From contig CAWADG010000008.1 in the NCBI GenBank assembly GCA_963780815.1, forward strand, positions 196,386 to 260,385: a stretch of DNA of 64,000 bases, given 5' to 3'. The notes beneath the pieces are model-generated. The model was given only the letters and a program-made list of their open reading frames with translations. It searched no databases and was not told the origin of the DNA. Source of the DNA: VRUE01 sp963780815. GTDB taxonomy: Bacteria; Actinomycetota; Thermoleophilia; Solirubrobacterales; 70-9. A program made the translations under genes and the position numbers. Positions 18,994 through 27,634 of this stretch are shown piece by piece; position 1 is the first letter of the stretch, and each line of letters starts with the position of its first letter.

Positions 18994-20868
18994 TTGGCTG
19001 AAATCGGCGAGGGGGGCATCCTCGACTCGCGCTACCGGCTGTTGCAGCGGATCGGCTCCGGCGGGATGGCCGACGTCTGGCTGGCCGAGGACACCCACCT
19101 CCAGCGCCGGGTCGCGCTGAAGGTGCTGCACCGACGGTTCGCCCAGGACCGCGAATTCGTCGAGCGGTTCAGGCGCGAGGCCGAGGCGGCGGCCGGCCTC
19201 CAGCACCCGAACATCGTCGCCGTCTATGACCGCGGCGAGGTCGAAGGCACCTACTACATCGCGATGCAGTTCCTCGAAGGCCACTCGCTGAAGGAGCTGA
19301 TCGACGCCGGCCTCAGCCCCGAACACGCCGTCCTTCTGATCCGCCAGGTGCTCGAGGCGGCCGGCTTCGCCCACCGCCACGGAATCGTCCACCGCGACCT
19401 CAAGCCCCAGAATGTGATCGTCGACGCCGCGGGCAAGGCGACCGTCACCGACTTCGGGATCGCCCGTGCCGGCGCCTCGGAAATCACCCAGACCGGGTCG
19501 GTGATGGGGACCCCGCACTACCTCTCGCCCGAGCAGGCGCAGGGGATGGACGTGACCGCGGTCTCCGACCTCTACTCGGTCGGCGTGATCCTCTACGAGG
19601 CCCTCACGGGCCGGGTCCCTTTCGAGGCCGACTCCGCCGTCGCGATCGCGATGAAACAGGTCTCGCAGGCGCCCCAGCGCCCGAGCTCGATCAACCCGCA
19701 GGTCTCGCCGGCGCTCGACGCCGTCGTGATGAGGGCGCTGGAGAAGGACCCCGGCCAGCGCTTCCAGAGCGCCGGGGCGTTCATCGCCGCGCTCGACGCT
19801 GCGCTCCGCGACCCGGGCGCCAGGGGGGCCGGCACCGCGGCCTTCGCGCCGCTGCCGCCGGTGGTCGCGTCGGCGACCGAGCCCGATGAGGAGCGGGAGG
19901 ACGAGGAGAAGGACCGCCGCCGCCGTTGGATCATCGCCGCCGTCATCGCCGCGATCCTGATCGGCCTCCTGGTCGGGCTGCTGCTGACCCGCGACACGAC
20001 GAGCAACGTCCCCGACGTGACCGGCAACTCGCGCCAGGTGGCGGAACAGCGGCTCGAAGCCCAGGGCTTCAAGATCGGCGACCGGCGCGAAGTCCGCAAC
20101 GAAGCGGCCGTAGGGACGGTCCTCGAGCAGGAACCGCTCCCCGGCGACGCCTCGCTCGACTGCGCCTTCCTCGGGTTCTTCTGCTCGAAGCCGGAAGTGA
20201 TCCTGACGGTCAGCACCGGGCCGGGAAGCGGCTCGGTGCCGAGCACCGCCGGCCTCTCGACCGAAGACGCCGAAAGCGCCGTCGAAGGCGCTGGCTTCGA
20301 ACCGCAGGTCACCGAAGTCAACTCCGAAGAAGTCGAATCGGGGCTGGTGATCAAGTCGGACCCGCGCGGGGGGACGACCGCGATCCGGGGCTCGGTGGTG
20401 ACGCTGACGGTCTCGAAGGGCCCGAAGCTCTCGAAGGTGCCGGTCCTGGTGGGGACCACCCGCAGCCTCGCCGTCCAGCAGATCCGCGGCCGCGGCCTGG
20501 TGCCGAGCGTGACCGAAGAGCAGAGCGCGAAGCCGGCCGGCGAGGTGATCAAGCAGGCGCCGAGCGCGGGGTCCGAACTGCCGCGCGGCTCGGGCGTCGC
20601 GATCGCCGTCTCGAAGGGCGAAAGGAAATCGAAGGTCCCGAACGTGATCGGCAAGGAACGGCGGGAAGCGGTCGAAGCGCTGCGCGAAGCCGGTCTCGAA
20701 CCGACCGTGCAGGAACAGCAGACCGAAGTCCCATCGCAGGTCGGCCGCGTGACCGATCAGTTCCCGCCGCCCGGATCGGAAGTCGCCCCGGCCTCAGCGG
20801 TGACGATCGTAGTCGGCAAGCAGGCCGTCGGCGGCTCCGAACCGGAACTCGAAGAAGGCGAAGAATGA
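18994..20868 (+). CDS. pknB: PknB-like serine/threonine kinase with four PASTA domains
   Basis: Transmembrane kinase of 624 residues that senses cell-wall fragments and controls growth. The kinase domain has IGSGGMADVWLA, Lys43, HRDLKPQN near 133 and DFGIARA near 153. An Arg-rich juxtamembrane stretch (KDRRRRW) precedes the helix IIAAVIAAILIGLLVGLLL (about 313-331). Four PASTA repeats follow, starting VPDV, VPST, VPVL and VPNV. The first PASTA has an inserted DCAFLGFFCSKPE segment with two cysteines. The TTG at 18994 has a GGGAGCG ribosome-binding stretch. Glutamate codons switch from mainly GAG in the kinase to nearly all GAA outside. The stop overlaps ddl. Confidence 0.96.
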   Translation: MAEIGEGGILDSRYRLLQRIGSGGMADVWLAEDTHLQRRVALKVLHRRFAQDREFVERFRREAEAAAGLQHPNIVAVYDRGEVEGTYYIAMQFLEGHSLKELIDAGLSPEHAVLLIRQVLEAAGFAHRHGIVHRDLKPQNVIVDAAGKATVTDFGIARAGASEITQTGSVMGTPHYLSPEQAQGMDVTAVSDLYSVGVILYEALTGRVPFEADSAVAIAMKQVSQAPQRPSSINPQVSPALDAVVMRALEKDPGQRFQSAGAFIAALDAALRDPGARGAGTAAFAPLPPVVASATEPDEEREDEEKDRRRRWIIAAVIAAILIGLLVGLLLTRDTTSNVPDVTGNSRQVAEQRLEAQGFKIGDRREVRNEAAVGTVLEQEPLPGDASLDCAFLGFFCSKPEVILTVSTGPGSGSVPSTAGLSTEDAESAVEGAGFEPQVTEVNSEEVESGLVIKSDPRGGTTAIRGSVVTLTVSKGPKLSKVPVLVGTTRSLAVQQIRGRGLVPSVTEEQSAKPAGEVIKQAPSAGSELPRGSGVAIAVSKGERKSKVPNVIGKERREAVEALREAGLEPTVQEQQTEVPSQVGRVTDQFPPPGSEVAPASAVTIVVGKQAVGGSEPELEEGEE

Positions 20869-21830
20869 GGGTCGCCGTCCTCTCCGGCGGCCGCTCCTCC
20901 GAGCACGAGGTCTCGCTCCGGTCCGGTGAGGCTGTGGCGAACGGTCTCGAGGCGGCGGGCCATGATGCGCTGCGGGTGACGATCGCCCGCGACGGCTCCT
21001 GGGCCTGCGAGGGCGAGCCGGTCCAGCTTGCTCCCGCCGCCGGCCTGCTCGGGGCCGAGGTCGCATTCCCGGCGCTGCACGGTCCGTTCGGCGAGGACGG
21101 CAGCGTCCAGGGGCTGCTCGAGTACCTCGACATCGCCTACGTCGGTTCCGACGTCCTCTCCTCGGCGATCTGCATGGACAAGCTGACGCTGAAGCGTCTC
21201 TTCGCCGACCGCGGGCTGCCCCAGGTCGAGTTCGTCGCGGTTGGTGAGGAGGGCTGGCGGGAGCGCTGCTCCGAGCTGGGGCTGCCGCTCTGGGTCAAGC
21301 CGTCCCGGCTCGGCTCGAGCGTCGGGATCAGCCGGGTCGAGACGCTCGACGCGCTCGACGCCGCCGTCGCCCAGGCCCGCCGCCACGACCCGCGGGTGAT
21401 CGTCGAGGCCGCGGCCGCCGGCCGCGAGGTCGAGTGCTCGCTGCTCGGCAACGAGGAGCCCGAGGCCTCGCCTCCGGGCGAGCTCGAGGTGCACGGCGAT
21501 TGGTACGACTACGAGCGCAAGTACGGCGAGGGGGGGATGGAGCTCGTCGTCCCGGCCGAGATCCCCGCCGAGCGCCGGCGTGAGCTGCGCGAGCTCGCGA
21601 TCGAGGCGTTCCGGATCGGGGGCTGCTCCGGCCTCGCCCGCTGCGACTTCTTCGTCGAGCCCGACGGCACGCTTCTCATCAACGAGGTCAACACGATGCC
21701 CGGCTTCACCGAGACCAGCGTCTACGCGAAGCTCTGGGAGGCCGCCGGGCTGGCCTACCCGGCCCTATGCGAGCGGCTGGTCGAGCTCGCGATCGAGCGC
21801 CACGCGAGCGCTCGCTCCTACGAGTTCTGA
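20865..21830 (+). CDS. ddl: D-alanine-D-alanine ligase
   Basis: ATP-grasp ligase that makes the D-Ala-D-Ala end of the peptidoglycan precursor. The 321-residue product starts MRVAVLSGGRSSEHEVSLRS, the family signature. It has FPALHGPFGEDGSVQGLLE, the ATP-grasp segment LWVKPSRLGSSVGISRV and the metal-binding NEVNTMPGFTETS near 273. The ATG overlaps the pknB stop as ATGA, an unusual but sensible attachment of a precursor enzyme to the regulatory cassette. The last 13 bp overlap the convergent secreted protein gene. Length is slightly short (typical 300-370) but all motifs are present. Confidence 0.95.
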   Translation: MRVAVLSGGRSSEHEVSLRSGEAVANGLEAAGHDALRVTIARDGSWACEGEPVQLAPAAGLLGAEVAFPALHGPFGEDGSVQGLLEYLDIAYVGSDVLSSAICMDKLTLKRLFADRGLPQVEFVAVGEEGWRERCSELGLPLWVKPSRLGSSVGISRVETLDALDAAVAQARRHDPRVIVEAAAAGREVECSLLGNEEPEASPPGELEVHGDWYDYERKYGEGGMELVVPAEIPAERRRELRELAIEAFRIGGCSGLARCDFFVEPDGTLLINEVNTMPGFTETSVYAKLWEAAGLAYPALCERLVELAIERHASARSYEF

Positions 21831-23641
21831 GCTTTCGACCCGCTGCCGGTCTCGACCCGCTCGCAGTTCCGCAGACGGTCGCGGCGGTCGGCGCGGACGC
21901 GATCCGCTTTTCCGGAGCCGCAGTCGGCGCGGTCGCGCCCCCCGCCCCGCACGTCGAGGCGATCGTTGCCGCCGCCGCCCTTCAGCAGATCTCGGCCGGG
22001 GCCGCCCTTGAGCCGGTCTCCGCCGCCGTCGCCGAGGAGGCAGTCCTCGCCGGTCCTGCCGCTCAACCGATCGGCGCCGGCGAGCCCTTCGATGCGATCC
22101 CCGGCGGAGAACCCCACAACCCTGTCGACCCCCTTGGTCCCCTTGCGCTGGTTCGCGCAGCGCCCCTGCCGCAGGCTGACGCTGACGGGGTGGGTGACGG
22201 CCGCGCTGAGACCGGTGACGTCGGTGGCGGTGAGCACCGCCATGTAGGTGCCAGGGAGCGCGTAGAGGCGCGACGTCGAGGCGCCGGCCGCGGAGGCCCC
22301 GTCGCCGAGGCTCCAGGCGAAGCTGAGCGGGTCGCCGTCGATGTCGCTGGTCTTGGACCCGTCGAAGGAGACGAGGTCGCCGAACAGCGGCCCCGGCGGG
22401 GCGAACTCGAAAGCGGGGCTCGGCGGCAGCCGCTGGTACTCGTAGGCGCCGATGTCGGCGATGCTGCTGCCGTCGGCGTTGCCGTCGCGGACCCGTGGCA
22501 GCCCGCGGAAGTCGGTTTCGCTGGTCGGCGGCACCGGGCTGCCCGCATCGAGCAGCACCGAGTCCGGCCGCAGCCGGTAGTCGCTCGCGCCGGCGTCGAG
22601 GAAGCCGCTGTCGGGCGCGTTGGCGAGGTTGTTCTGGAAGATGTCCGACCCGGTGCCGGGCCCCGCAAGCGACGCGCTTGCGGCGTCGTAGCTCGAGTAG
22701 CGGACCGTGAGGTCGACGTCGTCCCCCACCTGCTCGGTCCGACGCAGAGAGGTGCCGACGTTGGCGATGACCGAGTTGATCAGGTTCACCACGGCGTCCC
22801 CTTCGTTCCCGTTGCCCAGAACCCCGACCGAAAGGGGCCGGTCCCTGCCGTCGATCGTCAGGTTGACGCCGACGATCGCCCCGGTGCTCTCGGGGGCGCC
22901 GTTGCTCGAGTTGACGAAGATCCCATCGAAGACCGGGCTGGCGGGATCCGCCTCGATCACCGAGTCCCTGACCGTCAGGATTCCGCCGAAGGGGTAGAGC
23001 CCGATCCCGGCCTTGATATGAAGGTGCCTGCCTATCGTCGGTTCGCCGCCGGCCGCCAGGGCGATCCCCGCCTCAACGTAAGAATCGGTGAATATTCCCT
23101 GGTCGATCGCGACTATCGCCTCGGTCTGCAGGTCAGGGCCGAGGCGAATGTCGAGCCCGCTCGCTTCGGTGCCCGGGTCTTCGGCGATTATCCCCGTCAT
23201 GCTGGTCAGCGCGTCGTCGGCGCGGATCGAGAGATCGCTAGCGTCGGCGCCATCGCCGAGACGCAGAGCGCTCTGGTTGCTCTTCGTCAGTCGCAGCTCC
23301 AGGTTCGAGACGGAGGAATCGCCTGAGCTTTGAAGCGAGAGCAGATCGGGCACCGTCGGATCGGCCACGATCCTGGTCGCATCGCGGCCGGCTCCGACGA
23401 TGTCGACCTCTTTCACGGCGGAGACCGATTCGCTTACGAATTCGCCCGGCCCGACCCGCACCGTGTCGGGCGTCATATCTTCATTCGCCGCCAGGACCGC
23501 CGTTTTCAGCGTCGCCGCGCCGATGCCGCCCTGCGGACAGGACGGTTCGGCGACGCAGTAGACAGTCGCGACTGCGCCGTCGGGCAGTAGGAGCAGGAGG
23601 AACAGGGCGGCGGGAATGAGGCAGCCGGCCCGCCGCATCAT
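21818..23641 (-). CDS. Secreted beta-helix protein with PKD domain and RTX-like C-terminus
   Basis: A 607-residue exported protein starting MMRRAGCLIPAALFLLLLLP, a signal peptide. Residues about 25-400 look like a right-handed parallel beta-helix (pectate-lyase-like repeats such as VSNLELRLTKSNQSALRL). A PKD-like domain follows (FDGSKTSDIDGDPLSFAWSLGDG), then glycine/aspartate nonapeptide-like repeats (GRTGEDCLLGDGGGDRLKGG, GRDLLKGGGGNDRL) resembling calcium-binding RTX motifs. Probably a surface or secreted glycan-binding or glycan-degrading protein; no catalytic residues are assignable. The ATG overlaps the stop of its upstream paralogue (ATGA), so they are translated together. Confidence 0.82.
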   Translation of the reverse strand: MMRRAGCLIPAALFLLLLLPDGAVATVYCVAEPSCPQGGIGAATLKTAVLAANEDMTPDTVRVGPGEFVSESVSAVKEVDIVGAGRDATRIVADPTVPDLLSLQSSGDSSVSNLELRLTKSNQSALRLGDGADASDLSIRADDALTSMTGIIAEDPGTEASGLDIRLGPDLQTEAIVAIDQGIFTDSYVEAGIALAAGGEPTIGRHLHIKAGIGLYPFGGILTVRDSVIEADPASPVFDGIFVNSSNGAPESTGAIVGVNLTIDGRDRPLSVGVLGNGNEGDAVVNLINSVIANVGTSLRRTEQVGDDVDLTVRYSSYDAASASLAGPGTGSDIFQNNLANAPDSGFLDAGASDYRLRPDSVLLDAGSPVPPTSETDFRGLPRVRDGNADGSSIADIGAYEYQRLPPSPAFEFAPPGPLFGDLVSFDGSKTSDIDGDPLSFAWSLGDGASAAGASTSRLYALPGTYMAVLTATDVTGLSAAVTHPVSVSLRQGRCANQRKGTKGVDRVVGFSAGDRIEGLAGADRLSGRTGEDCLLGDGGGDRLKGGPGRDLLKGGGGNDRLDVRGGGRDRADCGSGKADRVRADRRDRLRNCERVETGSGSKAQNS

Positions 23642-25002
23642 CTCGAGATCGAGAACGAGGTGCGCAGGGTCGAGGCCGCGGTGCTTGCGACCAGCCGGTA
23701 GCGCCCGGGCTTCAGTGGTCTGCCCCCGACTCGGCCGGAGAACTTGAATGCGTTCGCGCCTTTCGAGCCCTGGTGCGAGAAGCCCCCTTTGAGGGCCCTG
23801 AACCGGGCGCACTTCTTCTTGCCGCGGTTGGCCGCCGTCTGCTTGCGGCACTTTTCGCCGACTTTCCGGCCCGGGAGCTTTCGCTCGACTGTGAACTCGA
23901 CTGTCGCCGCTGCGGTCAGGCCGTAGCGGACGGTCGTCCCACCGCCCCCCCTCGGTTTCTTCGTCTTACTGGCGATTGCGCCACCGCCGGCCCGGGGCCG
24001 GAACGATTTCGGCGACACGGCGAGCGAGGTCAGCGTTCCCGTTACTGCCGGGGGCGGGACGAACTCGAAGGCGCCGATGTCGGGGGCCGCTCCCAGCAGC
24101 CTCGGGTTTCCGGCGAGGTCGAGCGGCCCGATCCCCTCGGTCGACCCGGCGTCGATCGTCGGCGACCCGGGCGCCTCGCGGTAGTCGCCGGAGCCGGCGA
24201 ATATCGGCAGGGCGGTCTGATTCGCCGAGCCGGTGATCGCACCGGCGGTCTCCGCTTTCACAACGTCGAAGTTCGAGTTGGAGACGACGATTCGACCGGG
24301 GCCGTTGCCGTCTTCGGTGCGCAGGTCCGAGGCGCCCTGGGCAATCGAGTTGGTCAGGGTCAGGGTGTGCGAGCCGGGGTTCGATTCGTTATAGCGGGAC
24401 TGGATTCCGGCGGAATCTGTCCCGGTCGCGACCGCGGTCACATTGCGCACGACCGTCCCGGTTTCTCCCGGTTTGATCCCGAGCGACTCCAGCGCGAGCG
24501 AGTTCGTCCCCTGCGCCAGGAAGAGACTGTCCCTGACGGCGCAGCCCTGAAACACGTTCGCGCCGGCGGCTCCTTCGCCGACCACAGATGCGCGGACCCG
24601 TTCCAGCCGGGTCCCTTCGAAGCAGCGGACGCCGACCGCCTCCGTCCCCTGGTTCGTTACCTCGAGGTAGCTGAGAGTGTCGCCGGCGACGCTGAGGTTG
24701 ATTGCCGGCAGCGCCTCGAGCTCGGCGACGACCCTCGGCATCGGCCCCGCGTAGTCGCCGTGAATATCCTCCCCCCCGACGACGTTGATCGGCGCCGCCG
24801 TGATCGTGTATTCGCCGGCTGTGACGATCACCTCGTCGTCGGCCGAGGCGCCGTTGATCGCGTCTTCGAGCGAACAGGGTTCGCTCTGTTTGCACGTGAC
24901 GCCAGTGGCGCCCGGCGCGGCGTAGCGCTGGGTAGCCTGCGCCAAGCCGGGTCCGGCGAGCAGGGTCAGGCAGCATACGGCGATTCCCAGGACGAGCCTC
25001 AC
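23638..25002 (-). CDS. Secreted parallel beta-helix protein
   Basis: A 454-residue exported protein with signal peptide MRLVLGIAVCCLTLLAGPGL. Cysteine-containing early segment CKQSEPCSLEDAINGASADD and the following repeats fit a pectate-lyase-like beta-helix. The end of the helix has TIDAGSTEGIGPLDLAGNPR and PDIGAFEF, the same closing motif (DIGAYEY) as its downstream neighbour, so the two are paralogues. The C-terminal 130 residues form a basic Lys/Arg-rich beta-sandwich-like domain. No catalytic residues recognised. It lies 37 bp after the kinase gene with a kinase ectodomain that could sense related glycans. Confidence 0.82.
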   Translation of the reverse strand: MRLVLGIAVCCLTLLAGPGLAQATQRYAAPGATGVTCKQSEPCSLEDAINGASADDEVIVTAGEYTITAAPINVVGGEDIHGDYAGPMPRVVAELEALPAINLSVAGDTLSYLEVTNQGTEAVGVRCFEGTRLERVRASVVGEGAAGANVFQGCAVRDSLFLAQGTNSLALESLGIKPGETGTVVRNVTAVATGTDSAGIQSRYNESNPGSHTLTLTNSIAQGASDLRTEDGNGPGRIVVSNSNFDVVKAETAGAITGSANQTALPIFAGSGDYREAPGSPTIDAGSTEGIGPLDLAGNPRLLGAAPDIGAFEFVPPPAVTGTLTSLAVSPKSFRPRAGGGAIASKTKKPRGGGGTTVRYGLTAAATVEFTVERKLPGRKVGEKCRKQTAANRGKKKCARFRALKGGFSHQGSKGANAFKFSGRVGGRPLKPGRYRLVASTAASTLRTSFSISR

Positions 25003-25039
25003 TTCCCGATCGTAGCGCCGCCGCCGGGATCGGTTTGGG

Positions 25040-26557
25040 CTAATCGAGCAATTTGATGTCGCTGATCTCGACCTGGTAGCGACCGGGCTGGTCGCGCGCT
25101 TCCGACGCCTTCGTGAACCAGAGCAGGAAATAGGTCGAGGGCTGGGGGACCCTGAGGTCGATCTCCGCGGTGCTCGACGCGTCGGTGATGTCGCCGACCG
25201 GTTCGTCCCATCCGGTCAGGTCAGACGGTGGCCCAGCCGCCGCCGCGAAGACCTGCGCGTCCCAGCCCGGAGTCGGTGTGCGGACGATCATCGTCTTCGG
25301 CTGCGCCGGAGAGTTCACGGTGACGTATATGCCGACCCCCGGGTCGGGCCCTGTCTTCGTGCCGGCGAAGACGTCGGAGTCGTAGTGCTCGGTTTCCCAG
25401 GCGGTACCGGTCGGGTCGCCATCGGTCGCGAGCTCGACCTTGCTGCCGACCTCTTCGCCATCCCCCTCGGGGTCGTAGTCGGTCGCCGAGGTGATCTTGA
25501 CCGGTGCGCCTTTGCCCTTGTTGGCGCCGCCGCCGCCGAGGCCGGAGGAGTAGATCAGCTGCACCGCGAGCAGCGCCCCGCCGGCGACGAGGATCAGGCC
25601 GGCGATCGCCGCCCACGACCAGCGCGCCCGGCTCGAGAGAGTGCGCTTCGGCGGCGGGACCGCCTCGAGGACGCTGGTCGCCTCGCCGGTCGTCGAGCCC
25701 GCCCGGGCCGCCTCGACCTCGAGCGCGGTCTCGAGATCGTCGATCATCTCGCCGATCGCCTGGTAGCGCTCGTCGGGATTCTTCGCGGTCGAGCGCTCGA
25801 CCACGAGCGCCGCCGCCGCCGAGACCTCGGGCCGGCGCCGCTGGACGTCCGGCAGGTCCTCGTTGACGTGTTTCATCGCGACCCCGACCTGGCTGTCGGC
25901 GTGGAACGGGACCTGGCCGACGAGCATCTCGTAGAGGACGACGCCGAGCGAGTAGATGTCCGAGCGGGGGTCGACCCCGCGCCCCATCGCCTGCTCGGGG
26001 GCGACGTAGTCGGTCGTGCCGAGGACCCGCCCGGTCGCGGTCATCCCATCCTGTTCGAGCTGGCGCGAGATCCCGAAGTCGGTCAGCTTGGCGCGGCCCT
26101 CCTCGTCGATCAGGACGTTCTGGGGCTTGATGTCGCGATGGACCATCTGCCGGGCGTGGGCGACGCTGAGGCCATGGGCGATCTCGATCGCGTAGGCCAG
26201 CGCCTCCTGGGTGTCGAGGGCGCCGACCCGGGCGATCCTCTGCTTCAGCGTCTCGCCCTTGACGTACTCGAAGACGATGTAGGGGTGGCCCTCGTCCTCG
26301 CCGGCGTCGATCACCGAGACGACGTTGGGGTTGGTCAGCTTGGCGACCGCCCGGGCCTCCTGGCGGAACCTCTCGAGCTGGTCCGGCTGCTCCGACATCT
26401 CGCGGTGCATCACCTTCACCGCGACCGGCCGGTCCAGGGTCTCGTCGCGCGCCAGGTAGACCGTCGACATGCCGCCGCTGCCGAGCTTCGCCTCCAGCCG
26501 GTAGCGGCCGGAGAGCACGGTCCCGATCATGCGGGCAGAGGTCGAGCGAGCATCCAT
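25040..26557 (-). CDS. Serine/threonine kinase with extracytoplasmic galactose-binding-like domain
   Basis: Transmembrane Hanks kinase of about 505 residues: LGSGGMSTVYLA, VAVKVMHRE, VHRDIKPQNVLID, TDFGISRQ and APEQ are all present. A single helix (WAAIAGLILVAGGALLAVQL) leads to a roughly 160-residue ectodomain with WETEHYDSDVFAGTKTGPDP and a final GRYQVEISDIKLLD, a pattern of discoidin/galactose-binding-like folds found in actinobacterial kinases (fold assignment is inference). An ATG at 26557 is used as start; a GTG at 26581 is possible. It precedes two secreted beta-helix genes on the same strand, suggesting a surface-sensing function. Unlike PknB, its ectodomain shows no GAA bias. Confidence 0.92.
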   Translation of the reverse strand: MDARSTSARMIGTVLSGRYRLEAKLGSGGMSTVYLARDETLDRPVAVKVMHREMSEQPDQLERFRQEARAVAKLTNPNVVSVIDAGEDEGHPYIVFEYVKGETLKQRIARVGALDTQEALAYAIEIAHGLSVAHARQMVHRDIKPQNVLIDEEGRAKLTDFGISRQLEQDGMTATGRVLGTTDYVAPEQAMGRGVDPRSDIYSLGVVLYEMLVGQVPFHADSQVGVAMKHVNEDLPDVQRRRPEVSAAAALVVERSTAKNPDERYQAIGEMIDDLETALEVEAARAGSTTGEATSVLEAVPPPKRTLSSRARWSWAAIAGLILVAGGALLAVQLIYSSGLGGGGANKGKGAPVKITSATDYDPEGDGEEVGSKVELATDGDPTGTAWETEHYDSDVFAGTKTGPDPGVGIYVTVNSPAQPKTMIVRTPTPGWDAQVFAAAAGPPSDLTGWDEPVGDITDASSTAEIDLRVPQPSTYFLLWFTKASEARDQPGRYQVEISDIKLLD

Positions 26558-26623
26558 GTTTGTCGGTCCATTGTCGGGCACGCCGTCCCGAAGTTGGTTC
26601 TCTGTCGCGGACGCGTCTCCCGC

Positions 26624-27634
26624 TCAGGCGCGGGAGATTTCGCCCACGGCTGCGCTGGCCCGGCCGATCCGCCTGGCCTGCGGGTAATGGCGCCGAAGGA
26701 TCCCGACCGCGGCCGCCTCGTCCTCGGGGGCGACGACGCAGCAGAATCCGCATCCCATGTTGAAGACGCGGTGCATCTCATCGGCGTCGGCCTCGGCGCG
26801 CTCGCCGATCAGATCGAAGATCGGGTGGGGTTGGAGCGGCTCGTCGATCTCGTAGCCGACCTCGGCGGCCAGCCGGAGCAGGTTCTCGAGGCCGCCCGAG
26901 GTGATGTGCGCGAGGCCGCGCACATCGACCGCCGAGCGCAGCAACTCGAGCACCGGACGGACGTAGATCTCGGTCGGCTCGAGCAGGACCTCGCCGAGCG
27001 GCCGGCCCAGCCGGCCCTCGGGGTCCTCGTCGAGGGAGATTCCCTCCAGGGCCGAGCGGGCCAGCGTGTACCCGTTGGAGTGGATGCCGCTCGAGGGCAG
27101 CCCGATCACCGGGTCGCCCGGCTCGACCGAGGCGCCGTCGACGATCTGCTCCAGGGCGACCACGCCGAAGCAGGCGCCGGTGAGGTCGAAGCCGCGGACA
27201 AGGTCGCCGAGTTGGGCGAGCTCGCCGCCCGGTATCTCGATCCCGGCCAACTCGGCGCCACGCGCGAGGCCGACCCCGATCTGCTCGCAGACCTCGGGGT
27301 CGGCGCGCTCGATCGCGACGTAGTCGAGCATCGCCAGCGGCTCGGCGCCGACGCAGATCACGTCGTTGACGTTCATCGCGACGCAGTCGATCCCGACGGT
27401 GTCGAACCGGCCGAGCTGCTCGGCGACGAGGATCTTGGTCCCGACCCCGTCGGTCGAGAGCGCGATCCCGGTCCGCTCATCGATCCGGATCACGCTGGCG
27501 TAGTGGCCGGGCAGCGGCACCTGACGCGCCGACCTCCCGAGCTCGATCCTGCCGAGGGCGCCGACCAGCGCCGCGACGGCCGAGTCAGCCGCGCCCTGGT
27601 CGACACCGGCTCGCGCGTAGGCGTCCTCGCTCAT
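26624..27634 (-). CDS. purM: Phosphoribosylformylglycinamidine cyclo-ligase
   Basis: AIR synthetase, fifth step of purine synthesis (FGAM to AIR). The 336-residue product starts MSEDAYARAGVDQGAADSAV and has the PurM ATP-binding signature region STDGVGTKILVAEQL, MNVNDVICVGAEPLAMLDY and SSGIHSNGYTLAR, then HITSGGLENLLR and the C-terminal MGCGFCCVV. Length is typical. The frame is open far upstream, but the ATG at 27632-27634 gives the conserved N-terminus. That ATG overlaps the uppP stop by 4 bp, an unexpected coupling of purine synthesis to a lipid-carrier phosphatase. Confidence 0.96.
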   Translation of the reverse strand: MSEDAYARAGVDQGAADSAVAALVGALGRIELGRSARQVPLPGHYASVIRIDERTGIALSTDGVGTKILVAEQLGRFDTVGIDCVAMNVNDVICVGAEPLAMLDYVAIERADPEVCEQIGVGLARGAELAGIEIPGGELAQLGDLVRGFDLTGACFGVVALEQIVDGASVEPGDPVIGLPSSGIHSNGYTLARSALEGISLDEDPEGRLGRPLGEVLLEPTEIYVRPVLELLRSAVDVRGLAHITSGGLENLLRLAAEVGYEIDEPLQPHPIFDLIGERAEADADEMHRVFNMGCGFCCVVAPEDEAAAVGILRRHYPQARRIGRASAAVGEISRA

